Shown: one piece after another, positions 1 through 12,624 of the stretch
Layout: every line of letters begins with the position of its first letter
Numbering within the stretch: position 1 is the stretch's first letter
Source of the DNA: Amylostereum areolatum
Lineage: Eukaryota; Basidiomycota; Agaricomycetes; Russulales; Stereaceae
Reading direction: 5' to 3'
DNA length: 64,000 nucleotides
Assembly: GCA_012932865.1 (NCBI GenBank)
Contig: SAXG01000007.1
Span: forward strand, 372,001-436,000
Made by a program: the position numbers and the translations under genes
Notes under the pieces: model-generated
Seen by the model: only the letters and a program-made list of their open reading frames with translations
The model's database searches: none
What the model was told of the DNA's origin: nothing

Positions 1-2
1 CC

Positions 3-155
3 AACCGTACCTCCTTCATCCGCCGTGCCGCGCGCAAGGTTGGCTTCGGCCAGCGCATCCGCGTCAAGCCAGAAGAGCTCCAGCGCTTCAGCAGCATCCA
101 GGCGCACCAGGCCGGTGCTACCCTTGCCCGCCACCCCTCGCGCCCCACAGCATAG
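3..155 (+). CDS. 3' end of an unrecognised gene (partial)
   Basis: The window opens inside an exon. The frame beginning at base 3 is open for 50 codons and stops with TAG at 153-155. The peptide is basic (RRAARKVGFGQRIRVK) and ends in HPSRPTA. Codon use is strongly GC3-biased, like the genuine exons elsewhere in the window, which is why I call it coding. I do not recognise the family; the visible part is too short to assign. The 5' part lies outside the window. Confidence 0.6.
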   Translation, partial: NRTSFIRRAARKVGFGQRIRVKPEELQRFSSIQAHQAGATLARHPSRPTA

Positions 156-737
156 ACGACGCTCCCCTCATGACGAAAGTAGAGCCGCATCCATCTCTGT
201 ACTTTATGCGTCGAGTTTCATCCACGACCGTCTGGTGTCCTTTTCCTCTATCCCTTTTGTTATACCCCCGCATCCCTCCTATCGCTCCCCCTTCCCATTC
301 CTTTGACATCAGATGCCTCTTCTCGTGGGCTTGTTTCTTGGTGCGTTGAGCCGCAGGGCCATGCGCGTTTTTACGGATGCCGTAGGTGGTTACGTTCATT
401 ATATCCGACGCTTGCACGACCATACAGATTAGTTTCGCGCATACATTTTCTCCTTCCCGTGTCTCGTTTACGACCTTAGTGTTTGTGGCGCCGCGTCCCG
501 TTGGTACTGCGGGCGATGAGCGAGTATATATATCACGTTAATCAGTGCATTACTTGGTCGACCCTCAACGGAAGTGACTTGAGCTGAGTGAACCTCGTTA
601 CGTTGTGGTCCATGTGGAAGGGCCGTGTTATGATCATTTTGTAGGGTGTTCTCGCTAGGGCGTCACGACGAAGCTTAGACTGGTTTATACGACCATCTAA
701 GTATGAATGCCTCAATTGAGGAAACTACGCATAGTAA
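156..737. other. Intergenic stretch, likely 3' UTR of the first gene
   Basis: T/C-rich sequence directly follows the stop codon, as expected of a fungal 3' UTR. I see no convincing coding frame, RNA gene or repeat in it. Confidence 0.5.
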
Positions 738-1606
738 CTAGTGCAAGTGCTGAAAAGTGTCTCCTCTTCTGTTGAAACCATCTTCGGGTGGGCGCGAATG
801 GAAGGGATACGCGACCCTGACTTCGACAATATTGCCGTTGGAGTCAACTTGGACCTTGGCAATGCCTTGCACGATGCACTGTCAGACCTACGGCACGCGA
901 GCCTTACTACCCACCAACCCTTCTCGATCGACCTCGGGAGTATACATGGCTTGTGTTTCGACAAAACGCACGTCAAGCCTCGAGACCAAGACGTTGACGA
1001 AGTTGGACGTCTTCCCCGTGCCATCTTCCATGGCGAGTTGTCTTATCGACAATGCTTTGTGACCCCGATCCCGTCCACGGAGTATGGCTTCCTGCGTCCT
1101 CACCGGACCAAGCGACTCGCGGAACGGTTTCGGAAGCTCGTGGTCGTCGTCGACGACGGAACAATGTCAACGATGTCAGTTTGGTTGAGGGCTTCCCTCG
1201 GAACGGAGCCTTGGGCGGGTGGACCGCTGATCACGGCGGCGCTTGCAAGATGACTCTCCTTGCTGACTTTGAGGCGGTTTGTTGCATGATTTACGTTGAA
1301 TCGGACTTCGCCATCTTCCTTCTGCTGAATAGGAGTTGCGGGCTTGACATCGACGCACATCGTGGTGCAGAAGATTGCACCCAGAACATGATCAGATCGT
1401 AATCTAGCTAGGCTGAGCACTGGCGCGTTCGGTGGTCGAGGTTCGAGGTCGGGTCGGGTGCAGTGCTCATTGTGGTTGCCCAGAAGAGATGTGGGTGTGG
1501 ACTTCTTCTGCCCCACAGAGAGGCCTCGGGGGACCGAGGACTGTGTATGCAAGCTTCTCAGACGGACGTCGTTCGAGGCTATTGAGCAATTGTTGCCCTC
1601 GATCAC
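738..1606 (-). CDS. Possible hypothetical gene (uncertain model)
   Basis: On the minus strand a 168-codon frame (1606-1100) is followed by a second open frame (about 1160-888). A third open frame then ends at a TAG complementary to 738-740; it reads GIAKVQVDSNGNIVEVRVAY and looks like a natural C-terminus. The last two can be joined with a GT-AG intron of only about 36 nt, near 910-875, which is short for this genome. I could not settle the junction of the first two frames. No domain is recognised. A plus-strand frame over the same bases (741-1253) is also open, so the coding strand is not certain. It could be a real species-specific gene or a decayed one. Confidence 0.25.
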
Positions 1607-2167
1607 TCGATGATGGTAGGCAATCGCGGTGGGGAAGGCCAGGGTACTGGGACTCGGATATGCTACCTTGCGTAGTGGTTCGATAACTCGATAGTTTTCA
1701 GAACATCCTCGTGTCTAGGGTGATGAAAGGAGGGTATAACAGGTTCTTCGTGTTGGAACGCTCCATAAGTACTAGTCCATGCAATAAGAATAGATACACT
1801 GTTGCAGAAAGCAAAATGACAGGGAGGCACGAGGGAAGAGGATTAGTTACAGTGGTCCGTTGTACCGTATGTATGCAAAGATGCGAGGATATATGCAGGG
1901 TGTGTAGAATAATACAAGGAAAACGATATAATTGATGAGGATGCGGAAGTGGCCTGAGAAGTGCAAGTGCCGAAGTGGGCAGACGGACAAGAAAAGCTAG
2001 GGCAAGGGGTCGAGGAGGGATCGAAGAAGATAGGGTACGAATCATGAAAACGTAGATGTGAGGATCGGGCGCGAAGGGTGAGGAACCAACTCGTAAAGAA
2101 CACCATCGGAATCGCGAAAACAATGCCACAAAGTGAATTGGCCACAGACGAGTCCCAGTCCGGCTCT
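1607..2167. other. Intergenic, 3' flank of TF1
   Basis: AT-richer than the genes around it. Open frames here are antisense or accidental and overlap the likely 3' UTR of TF1. Nothing else supportable is seen. Confidence 0.45.
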
Positions 2168-5157
2168 TCACATCCGATGATGGCGCAAGTCGCACCCCTG
2201 CTGGTACCCTCCAAAACCCTGCTGGAGTTGCTGTTGCTGTGGTGGTGGTAGTGGCGGCGGCGTACGCTGGTGATGTTGGCCCTGCCCTCCGCCCAACCCC
2301 ATGTCCGAAAATGAGAGCCCGCCGTACGATGTTGCAGCGGACAGAGTTCCGTCCTGGAACCCATACACTGATCCCGGAGACGAAGAGGAGGAAGAAGATG
2401 TAGGGTATCCGTATGACTGCTCATCACCACCGCCCAAGATATGATCGGAAATGGGTGCGCCGTGGGAGAGCGCCGGGGCTGGAGGGGCGTAGGAGAACCC
2501 GTAAGTCCCGAATGCGTCGCTGGTGCACATCGGCGGCGGCGGCGGAAGGGAGTGGTGCATTGGAATCGGGCTGTCATAGGTGGAAATGGTCTGGAACACG
2601 CTCTGGCCATGAACCCCGAAATCCGCCGGGAAAGTGAGAATATGTGTATCTGGACTGTCCATTTTGGGGAGCACGAGGGATTGGGATGCAGGGCCATTCG
2701 CCGCCGCCCGTCGCGCGAGACGATCTTGGACTTGGTTGTCGAGCAAGCCACGAAGGATGTCTGCAATATTATCTGCACACGTGAAAGACGCCGCTATGTC
2801 ACGTAGGTGTCGAATGGCCGCTTCGGCCATGGCGCAAGCTTCTTCGAGCCGACGTTGGGCGAGGCGGGCTCCAGATGCGGCGTGGAGGGCGGCGAGAATG
2901 AAGACAGTCCCCGCTGTGGCGACGGTTTGGATAAAACTGAAGGGGACATAGCGCAAGGACCACTGGGACTGCCACGTGCTGGCGAGCTCCATGATGTCCA
3001 TAGCGGCCTTGTTGCACATCTAGGAGATGGAAGTATTATGGTTAGATGGGCGAAACATCAAAGAGATTGAGAAAACGGACCTTGACGTGGTCGATCTCGA
3101 ATGAAACCTTGTCTTTGGCAGGACTATGCCTATAGAATGGTCGATGCAGGACTATCACTAACCAGTGATAAGTCATTTGAAGCATGAGCTGATGGGGGGA
3201 TGCAGCAGGTATGTTGGATTTGGTAACGTCCACATCCGCCGACAGGTTATTCTTCCAAGTATTCAGTTTCAGACTGATAACCCGAGAAACAGTCAGCTCT
3301 CTTTTTAACGCAAATAGGAAGGATGAAAGAGAAACTTTACGTACTCCATCTGGCCGATCACAAAATCGTCCGCGTCCTGGCGGGCATCAAGTTGCGAGAA
3401 GTTGCTCCTAAGAACGAGAGGGCGTCAGTGGATCCTGTTGCGTGATAAGGAATACAGCTGTGTATCTACTTACACCACTTCCATGATTTCTCGGCCGATC
3501 GACAACAACTCACAGGTCGCTGGGAAGGTCTGCAGGATGTTGTTCCCGTACCCGCTCTCACCCGGCGGCCAGTTCCAAGGAGCGGGTTCTTGATCGTCCT
3601 CGGTGAATGGAGCAGGGATTTTTTGCGATCCAGAACTTGAATTGATGCAGAAGTCGCGGCCCATGTAGAGGGACCAGGTCGTGTCCTAAGACGTCGACCA
3701 CTTGTGAGAAACGCGTGAGTGGTCAGAGGATAGAATGCAAACCTGGCAAAACGTGACCCAGTAAGTCCAGTTTCTATCGCGCATATTTGAGCCTGAGATG
3801 TAGCCAGCAGTTGCCCATGGCTTGCTGTCGAGGCTCAAGCCCACTAAAATGCGAGAACGTGAGAAACGGGTCGAAGCTACCAAACAATCTACCCACATGC
3901 TTGCGCCATTCGAGCGCTGATACCTGATGTAGCGCGTTCCATTAGATCTTTGTCCTCCTTCGAAAGTTGTAATACTCACCAAAATACATGTAACCAAGCG
4001 TCGGAGTACCTTCCGAGGAATGGTAGCTCGCCATCATGGACAAGGCTACCACCGTGCTTAACCTTGGGCGTTCACATTCGATCTCGAGAAACTCTTTGGC
4101 CTTCTCTGCGTATCGTTTGCGGGAGATGGGATCCTTGATGGCGGGGTTGTCAGAAAAAGCGGTCGCGACCGCAAGTAGTGCATTGTGTAGCATTGGAGAG
4201 TAATGCGTGGTGCGGCCGGTAGATTGAGTAACGGGCGTGTTGAGAACTCGGTACATGTCGCGAAGGAAAAGTTCTGGTATGACGCGGAGGCACCATGACG
4301 TGTAGTACCGGAAGAGAAGGTCCATAAGTCTGATGGCGAAGGAGGTCAATTGAGCTGCCCATGATAATGAACCTTGCAACTTGCCTATCGTGCTCGTTTT
4401 GACTTAATGGTACATCTGACGGCAGGTAGCGATCCCAGGCAATATCGAGTCGAACACCAAGATGATAGGTTCCAGAATCCAAATCATGGAGGTCATTCAT
4501 AGGGCTAGACGGAGGGCTCCCACGCGGGGCTAGCCTCAGGATGGACGTCGGACCGTACATGTGAAGATCATCGTCTTCCAACTGAAAAACAGTCAGCGGC
4601 GACCACGGGAAAATGGCGAGGAGACATACATGCAAGTGATATGAAGGCGCCGCCAATTGGGCAACTTCAGGGTCCTCCGAGTCTTCGCGCTTCACCAGCG
4701 TCTCATCTGAGCGAGGAGAGCTGCAATGTGATCCCATGGGGGAGATATCCTCGCTTTGGAGGGGATATGAATTGAGGAATTGATTATCCGTCGAGCCAGA
4801 GGATGCGACCTGGGCCTCGAGCTCCCGGATGCGCCGTTCGAGTAGTTGGTTCATGTTACGTAGGGAGTCGACATAGCGCTTTGTATTCGCTTTCCTGGCG
4901 TTGTCAGGTCCCCATTGGCACTATCCAGAGGTTTCAGCGGCGATCGAACACGAGGAGGGGGGGAAGGAACAGACATCATGGCCAGTCATATGGCAAGGAC
5001 CACAAACGGGATGAGCGCCATCGCAGCGCTTCTTCCTGGTGGACAGAACCAGGTTAGGCTACAGTCGAGTCAGAGTAATTAAGGATGTGTCCGACCTTCG
5101 TCGACAATGGTTGCATGCCCGCGAGGTGTACTTTCCACGTTTGCCGGAGGTGCTCAT
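2168..5157 (-). CDS. Zn(II)2Cys6 fungal transcription factor (TF1)
   Basis: Nuclear DNA-binding regulator with an N-terminal binuclear zinc cluster and a fungal_trans (MHR) middle domain. The ATG at 5157-5155 opens MSTSGKRGKYTSRACNHCRR; the cluster continues across an intron as KKRCDGAHPVCGPC and closes after a second intron with CQWG, giving all six cysteines. A short coiled coil follows (RYVDSLRNMNQLLERRIREL). The MHR core includes RDMYRVLN, HYSPMLHNALLAVATAFSD and TPTLGYMYFG. The tail is rich in Ser, Gly, Pro and Gln with poly-Pro and poly-Gln runs, a likely activation region. About nine introns; roughly 800 residues. It is clearly paralogous to TF2 (19672-22793): same domain order, and the first cluster intron at the same position and phase. 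The target genes cannot be read from sequence. Confidence 0.93.
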
Positions 5158-5257
5158 GGCTAGAAGGGCGATATGTCGAAACGAAAGAGGAGAGAAAGTA
5201 GAGGGGAGCGGCGTCCGATCGGGAGGAGATGTTCGATACTAAGCCTTCACCGTCTAC

Positions 5258-5263
5258 TTTATA
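5258..5263 (-). promoter_or_regulatory. TATA-like box upstream of TF1
   Basis: Plus-strand tttata reads TATAAA on the minus strand, about 100 bp upstream of the TF1 start codon. That is a reasonable distance for a fungal TATA element; function is inferred from position only. Confidence 0.35.
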
Positions 5264-7338
5264 CAAGTCTCTGAATAACGGATTTACGTTGCTGGGATTT
5301 TGAAGACCTATTCCGCATCGCCGGCGCAAAGAATCCCACAGCTGTCGACCGAAACTTCGAGGCTCGCCATGGGAGCTATGCTACGTATCCTCCTTCAGGG
5401 GAGTTGGTGCAGTGACCTGGATCTCGGATGCGGAATGCTTTCCCGAGAGTAAGCTGTGGAAGAACCATGTCTTCCAAGAATGGGGTTGGCGGGCCATGCC
5501 GCTGCAACGTGCTTCAAGTCCAGCTCCGCCGGAAGGCCAGATGACAAGAGAAAGTTTAGCTGTGACATACGCTCCGTCATTTTCCAGGTTTGTGGTTGCA
5601 GGATGAAGAGTAAGGTCGTGGTAGTGTTAAGGAAAGGAAATCCTGCAAGGCAAGGGACGAAGAAACCGCTTTCGGACATTGCCGCCGAACAACATTATCT
5701 CTCTTCCGTGTATGTTCCGAGACCGCGACTGCAGTCACGACTCACCACCCTTCCCTCCTCGTTCGGCTCGACCGTTGTGTTCTGCTTTGTCGATTACCGC
5801 CCTCTTCGGCTTATCTGTTACATCCCGCTCATCGTAACTATCGCCGACCTGGGGAACTCCACGACGGTGTAGTGATCTGTGCTTAGAACTAATACTACTC
5901 GACCCGTGCGGCCAGTGGTTTTCGCATGCTCCGCGGGGCCCCATACATTCGCGCCGTGTCACTATTTTCACTCCCCGCGATAGAGGGTCGGTTTCGTCGT
6001 GTTCGTCCCTAGAACATCAGATGACTCGCTCCGCTTGTTGCATGCCATGGATTTATCTGTCTCTCTTGACTAATTGGTCTACTTTTCGACATCGACCCGC
6101 TTCTCCAAATTACCGAGTTTATAGGGCTCCTTGGTCACAGTCACAGTTCACTGTCAACATTGCCTTGACTTCTCGTGTCTGAAAAATCTCGTCATCGAAC
6201 TTCGAAGGCGGGGCCGATAGACTCAGCCATCCAGGATCCTGTGTACCTCCGGAGGACACACCCCCGGTGTACGCTTCAAGAGGAGAGGCCCGCTCAGTGC
6301 AAGGAATGATCAATGAATGGGTGGAACTGCATGGCGTAGATGGTGACACCGCGATCGTCCAGAGTTGTTGTTCTTCGACATCTCTGAATACAGGTCACTG
6401 ATTGTCTACTGGCACAGCGCTAAACCCCATACATAATTCAATAGCGCCTCAAGACATCTAAATATCCTAAGGCACGGTTTTCTTATTTGTCAGGGTAGGC
6501 CCTCTATGGTAGACAGCGAGCTCATTAACTTTACACAGACCTTGTCGAGATCTGCGGTTGGGATCCATGAGGCTCACTCCATCACGGACATCGCCTGAGT
6601 CCCGCCACCAGCGCCTTCCCTCCACTAGCTCGACAGTTCACGCCTCGGGCAAGATATTCTCCGTATGTACGCCCAATGTTTCTGATTCCTGTGCTCAGGT
6701 TTTCGCGGGATCTGTATGGCCCTGACTTCGAAGGGCATCCATCTCTTAGAATATCATCAAGGTATCGGGTCGAGTCGGGATTCGTGACGGATCCGCCGAT
6801 CACACAAGGCAAAGGCAATACGGTCTACTCACCCTTCCTTCTTATACACGAGGTTACGAGGGACTTTGGGATACCGTCGATTGTAAGGTTCGGCAACCCA
6901 GCGAGCTCGCGAACGTTCTTGCCATGACTGGCTCAAGGGCGGTCTAGGTCAAGTCATCATTTTATACCTTTAGGACCCGTGCATTGGAAAGGTCTTCGCC
7001 GCTCCAACTCCAGAACAGAAATGTGATCGGTGGGAATGGAGCGTGCTCTGACTCCAATTGCCTCCATTATTGTGCCACGATAATGTGGACCCTGCATGCA
7101 CCGTGCACACGTCGTGCGCGCCGTACATATGTTGCACCTTGTTCTCAATGCAGAATTAGGCGTGATTTGTGTTAAGCAGTGTACGTGCCTTACATTCAGT
7201 TTGATCTTCTTTTCCGGTGGATCGAATCCACACGAGGCTCACTCCATGATGCATGATTCCTCGGGCAGTGATCGTAAGGTTGTGGTAAAATTCAGCCCCC
7301 TCTTGTATCAAGTTGATCCTCACAACTCCGATAAGTTC

Positions 7339-7438
7339 GCTATGATTTCGGAATCTCCGTTCGAGGTCGTACAAGCAACACATCGGCGCGTTGGAACGTG
7401 ATATGAGTCTGGCTGCCGCAGAGTTCCGAAATCATAGC
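7339..7438. repeat. Inverted repeat in the CAP-D2 promoter
   Basis: The left arm 7339-7357 (gctatgatttcggaatctc) is the reverse complement of the right arm 7421-7438 apart from one missing base. The spacer is about 63 nt. It could form a cruciform or hairpin, or be the remnant of a small foldback element. No flanking target-site duplication is obvious. Confidence 0.6.
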
Positions 7439-7464
7439 CCCCTAATCTGAAGGAAGCCTCCGGT

Positions 7465-7546
7465 ACGCGTCCACTATGCGGCGTCGCGGCCGTGGGTCGC
7501 GGCGCGTGACAGTCACGTGAACGTGACTTGAGCGTGACGGACGCGT
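7465..7546. promoter_or_regulatory. Candidate cell-cycle promoter elements (two ACGCGT, one CACGTG)
   Basis: ACGCGT, the core of the MluI cell-cycle box bound by fungal MBF, occurs at 7465-7470 and 7541-7546, and CACGTG at 7514-7519. All lie within 145 bp of the CAP-D2 start codon. ACGCGT is not rare in this GC-rich window, so the pairing is suggestive only. Confidence 0.3.
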
Positions 7547-7609
7547 CTTCAACGCGCTGAATTGGTGAGGGGCAGCCAACTCTTCACCATCATCGTCGGG
7601 ACACTCATC

Positions 7610-10600
7610 ATGGTCGCCTTCGATCTTCGCGAGGACCTGGAGGCCCTCCAAGATGTGCCAAACTATACAATCGACAATGAACACGACATACGTGCCATGG
7701 AAATGGGCGAGGTTGATTCTTTGCTCCAAAGTACGTGACTACCCGCATTTTGTCTGAGCGCGACGAGCTCAACCGTACCGTTGCAGAGGCTGTGGCTTCT
7801 GTTGCAGCGGAGTGCGAGTCGATTACTGATCCGGAAATCCTGGATATCTACCGAAGCATTCTCAAGTTCTCCGACGCGATTCCGGGCGTCCTCATGACCA
7901 AACTCCTGGACTCTCTCTCCACCGGTCTCGCCTCGGAAGTGGAGTCCACCAACCGTGACATGGACCAGCTCGATCAACAGGAGCTCGCACAACGGAAGAC
8001 TGCCATAGAGATATACACGTTTCTGATCAACTGGTTCGTGATCGCGGCGGAGAATTTCAAGGGGGCGGACGAGGATGCACCGATCGTGGCACCCACCAAG
8101 TCGCGTCGGGGTAGGGGCGGAAAGGCCGCCAACGCTAGAGCAGCTGCAAAGGCTGGTAAACCCGCCGAATGGACTTGGGCGAGCCAGGTCCCCGCAACTC
8201 TCACTCTTCTCTGCAAGGTTTTGAAGCTGCGGACGAACAAGCTCTGGCCGACGAACGTGGACAGGGATACGTTTATTGAGTACGCCTCATCTTCTTTGCA
8301 TACTTCAATGCGACACAACCTGACGACCGGGTTACGCTCTGCACAGATGCCTGACCCGTCCTGTCTACCGTGTCTTCGAAAAAGATGTGTATATGAAGGT
8401 GGATACCGTCCGAAAGACTGCCTACACGGTCATCTGTTTGGCCGTCAAGCATCACGGCCACGGAACGAGTGCGCAAACGAGCATCATGCAGGCACTTCAA
8501 TACTATGAACACCTCGCGGAACATATGGCCGATTGTTTGACCGCACTTGCGCGGGATTATGACCATTACCAACTGGGCGATGAGATCTTGCGCGAGATAG
8601 CGGGGAAAACGTTCAACGCGCAGGACAACACTGGGCCCCGCGCGTTTTCACGATTCCTGGTTCGTTTCGGAGAGGCGTCCCCAAGGTCCGTGTTGAAACA
8701 ACTCAGCTTGTTACTGGGTCATCTAGACTCCGAGGTGTGTCGTCCCTTACCGCTGTAACTTCGATTCCATCTAACCGACGTCTTAGTCTTATCCCATGCG
8801 TATCGCCATCGTCGAGATTCTCGGCTCTCTCATTCAAGAACTTGCATTGTCTCCAGACCTCAACAATGACGCCCAACAAACACAGAAGCAACTCAATGGG
8901 CTTTATGACCACCTTCTGGATCGCGTACTCGACCTTTCCTCCTACGTCCGGACTAAGGTCTTCGTGATCCTAGCCAAACTGTGCGACCTTCCCGTCAAGT
9001 TTCCCAAACAGCGTCTGGCTATAACCCGTGCTGCCGTCAATGCACTCGAGGACAAAACCGCGAACGTGCGCAAGGCGGCGATCTCGTTGCTTATTCGGCT
9101 CATACTTACTCACCCTTATGGCCTGATGCACGGAGGGCTGTTGGGTCAGGCCGAATGGGAGAAGCGGTACGAGCAAGTAGCCAAGGAACTTCAGGTGGTA
9201 GAAGAAAAAGTCGAAAAGGCAATAGAAATCACCCAAAATGCAGAGGCTGGAGATGAAGAGGATGCTGACGATGACGATGACGAAGAGGAGGACGAGAATG
9301 AAGAGGGAGGGGAGGAGGAGGGCGAAGGATCCCAATCTCCACGGAAGCGCAAGAGGTCCGTATCAGAGCATCTTTCCCTTTTTGATCAAGCATCTCACGC
9401 AAGGCTCGCAGGCGGCAAAACGACGATGATAGCATGGACGTCGACGAGGAAGACGATGACGCTGACAGCATTATGGATGAAGATGAGCCTGAGGAAGGCA
9501 CGTCAAAGTCGAAGAAACCACGCAAGGGCAAGAAGAAGACTAAGGCGAAGAAGCGCAAGTCGGAGCTCGACCTCACCGCCATCGCCAGCCAACAGGAGGC
9601 ACTTGCTGCACTGGAGAGCAACGAAGTCCTTCACCTCAAACTTCGGAAGCGCTATTATTCAGAGGCTCTCAACTTCATCCGTCAGATTGGGGATGCAATG
9701 GAGGTCCTCGGGAAGTTGCTCGGGTCGAAGCATAAAGCAGAAGTGCTGGAGTCTATGGAGTTTTTCCGTGTCGCACACGAGTATGCCTTTGATACATCAG
9801 AGGTACGTGCCCTTGTGGTACATATGTGGCCCCAAATTAATTATGAACACGCTCAGATCGGTATCAAACGTATGATTCATCTTATCTGGCATAAGGACAA
9901 CAACGCGGCAACCTCAGAAGACGGCAAAGAGCTCAAGGGCATTCGCCAGCGTGTGCTCGAATGCTACAAGAGTCTTTACTTCGAGCCACTTCCAGACATG
10001 GAACCTAAGCAACAAGTCAATCGTATAACCAAAAACATGATAGAGTTTGTGGTCTTTTTCATGCCAGTTATTCAGTGGCAGAAAGTATGACTAACTCCGA
10101 CGTCTCAGATTGACTTACAATGCTACGCTCGCGGAGCTTACCAGTCTGGAGGAGATGATGAGGTACATGATGGATGACAATCAGATCCACAGTGATATCA
10201 TAAACAGGCTTTGGCAAGTGTATAGTGAGTTGCCGAATTCCACTCTTAGGAATCGGTTGTTCACGGGTTCCGCTGCCAATCAAAGGTTCGGAACGGCCCC
10301 TACCGAAACAGCAAAGACGAGGCGCCATCATAATTCTCGGTATGCTGGCGCTCGCCCGACGTAGCGTCATGACCGACAAGGTCGATGTCTTGCTCAAAGT
10401 GGGGATGGGGCCACTAGGAAAGGTATCCTCAATTGCGCGCAACGTGTTTCAACGCCTGCTGATGACGTCTTCAGTCTGACTTGATATTAACCAAATACAC
10501 CTGTTTGGCATTGCAACGCCTCAACGGGAGTGCGAAGAAAGTGAAAGGTGCCTCTATCGTCCAACTTCAATACTGATGTACTTACTCACTGATCCTAGGA

Positions 10601-12624
10601 TCACTACTTGATAATAGTGTGCGCGTGGGCATGGACAGCCCAATCTTCCGCAAGTTGCACGAGGTCATCGAACACCGGTGTCGCTCTCGAGATTGGTTTG
10701 GAATGACGGAGCAAGCGATCAACACGGTTTACGCCCTCGGGGAGCATCCTGAAGAGTTCAGCGAAACTCTCATCAAGAAACTCACTAAACGCGCCTTCAC
10801 CCGACGTGCCCGGTTGCCAACAGAACCTGCTTCGACACATGCACCCAATCTCGATGCGATGGATGAAGACGCTCCTCCACACCCCGACGCCATGCAGACC
10901 GATGAAGACGCACCGGCTTCAACGCCTTTGATGCGAACCTCAACACAACCCGGTCCCTCTTCTCAAGGTTCAGTAATCCCTAGCGGGGATGCTGGGGATG
11001 CGTTTGCAATGAGCCAACTACTTTTCGTTGTCGGGCATGTTGCGATCAAGCAGATTGTACACCTTGAGCTGATCGAGCGCGAATGGAAGCGTCAAAAGCA
11101 GGATAAGGAGCTTGGTTGGTTTTCTTTTTTTATGATATCGGCTCGTGCTGAAAGCCTTGGCAGTGGACAAAGTAGGGGCTTCTGGAGATGATGCCGCGAG
11201 CAAAGATGGAGAAGACATCGATCAGGTGGCCGGTAATGCTGAAGACGAGATTGGCGAACGAATCGCAGCAGTACGAGAGACAGAGCTCCTCTATGGTCCC
11301 GATTCCCTGTTGGCAATATATGGCCCGCTCTTGGTCAATGTCTGCGGTTCCCCCCATGTTTTCAAGGTCAGGATTATCACACATTCCCTTCGGGCCCGGC
11401 TGACATCACTGTTAGAACTCGACGCTGCGAGCAGCTGCGACGCTTGCGTTCAGCAAGTTCCTTTGTGTCAGCTCCCGGTTTTGTGATGAGAACCATATGC
11501 TCCTCTTCAAGATCTTGGAAACTAGCAAGGACCCGAATATTCGGAGCAACATCGTAATCGCCCTTGGCGACGTCGCCGTTTCATTCAGCACCATCGTGGA
11601 CGAAAACAGCAGCGAGTTATACCGGGGCCTTTCAGACACGAACCTGATCGTAAAGAAGAACACGCTCATGGTGCTCACCCATTTAATCTTGAACGGGATG
11701 ATCAAAGTCAAGGGCCAGCTCGGCGAAATGGCGAAATGTCTTGAGGACGAGGAACCCAGGATCGCGGACTTGGCGAAGCTATTCTTCACGGACTTGGCGA
11801 CCAAGGATAACGCCATTTACAACAATCTTCCTGACGGTAAACCCACCTACCCGTGCGTGTGACTTGCACTAACTCAAGTCGATACCTGCAGTCATCAGCC
11901 ATCTCTCTGTTGGTGAGCACGCCATAGACGAGGAGACCTTCCAAAACACCATGAAGTACATCTTCGGCTTCATTGTCAAGGTACTTACTTCCGGGTTCCG
12001 GCCACTTGTCCCTCGTCTCATCTCTGGCCTTCTCCCACAGGAAAAACAAGCAGAGAACATTGTTGAGAAGCTCTGCCAGCGATTCCGGCTTTCTGAGGAT
12101 CCCCGCCAGTGGCGCGATATAGCCTACTGCCTGTCGCTGCTGCCTTTCAAGTCAGAGCGCTCGATGAAGAAGTTGATCGAAGGCCTGCAATTCTACCGGG
12201 ACAAGCTGCACGAAGAGACGGTGTATGCGCGGTTCCAAGAGATCCTGACCAAGGTACGTATTTTCCTCAACCCCTTGTTTCGATCCCCGCTGACGCTGTC
12301 GTCACCAGGCTCGTTCGACCAAATCCACGGCAAAGCCCGACTCAGAAATCAACGAGTTTGAGAAGGTGCGCCCTGTCGGTCCACCCTACCTTTTAGAATT
12401 GCATCATGACACTGTGTACAGATCCTGGAGGAGAGCCGGCGACAGGGTGAGGAGGACCAGGCGTTCGAAAAACAAGTCGAAGGCAAGAAGGCGCAAGCGA
12501 AAAAGCGTGCTACGCGTCGGAGTAAGCGACTTTCTACACCTGTAAAAGCATTAGATGCTGACCTCGCTTCGTAGCAGCGCGGAAGAAAGCGCCGGTTGTG
12601 GAAGATGTCGAAGCCTCTGAATAG
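7610..12624 (+). CDS. cnd1: Condensin complex subunit 1 (CAP-D2, HEAT-repeat subunit)
   Basis: Non-SMC HEAT subunit of condensin, which binds chromatin and compacts mitotic chromosomes with SMC2/SMC4, the kleisin and CAP-G. Translation opens MVAFDLREDLEALQDVPNYT at 7610; a 56-nt intron (7731-7786) joins SLLQ to AVASVAAECESITDPEI. Family blocks visible in order: LRTNKLWPTNVDRDTFI, VKHHGHGTSAQTSIMQALQY, LGDEILREIAGKTFNAQD, FSRFLVRFGEASPRSVLKQL, then a very acidic and basic linker (9240-9580; poly-Asp/Glu, KKPRKGKKKTKAKKRK). Next come VLHLKLRKRYYSEALNFI, IGIKRMIHLIWHKDNNAATS and, near the C-terminus, VIALGDVAVSF, NGMIKVKGQLGEMAKCLED and QWRDIAYCLSLL. The tail is Lys/Arg-rich with a TAG at 12622-12624. 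Roughly 1,400 residues in more than ten exons, normal for the family. A decayed piece of a second copy lies near 18.3 kb. Confidence 0.95.

Larger units (their letters stand above)
5158..7609. other. Long divergent intergenic region between TF1 and CAP-D2
   Basis: About 2.45 kb shared by two divergently transcribed genes. Short ORFs occur (for example 5456-5872 and 6676-6927 on plus), but none shows a recognisable domain or an exon-like pattern. A 14-nt word (gaggctcactccat) occurs at 6569-6582 and again at 7234-7247. A hairpin-forming inverted repeat and ACGCGT/CACGTG motifs lie close to CAP-D2 and are listed separately. Confidence 0.6.

Noticed and set aside
741..1253. Plus-strand ORF of 170 codons
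   Set aside because: It starts with GTG, has no domain, and lies over minus-strand frames that look somewhat more natural; neither strand is convincing, so only a low-confidence minus-strand entry was kept.
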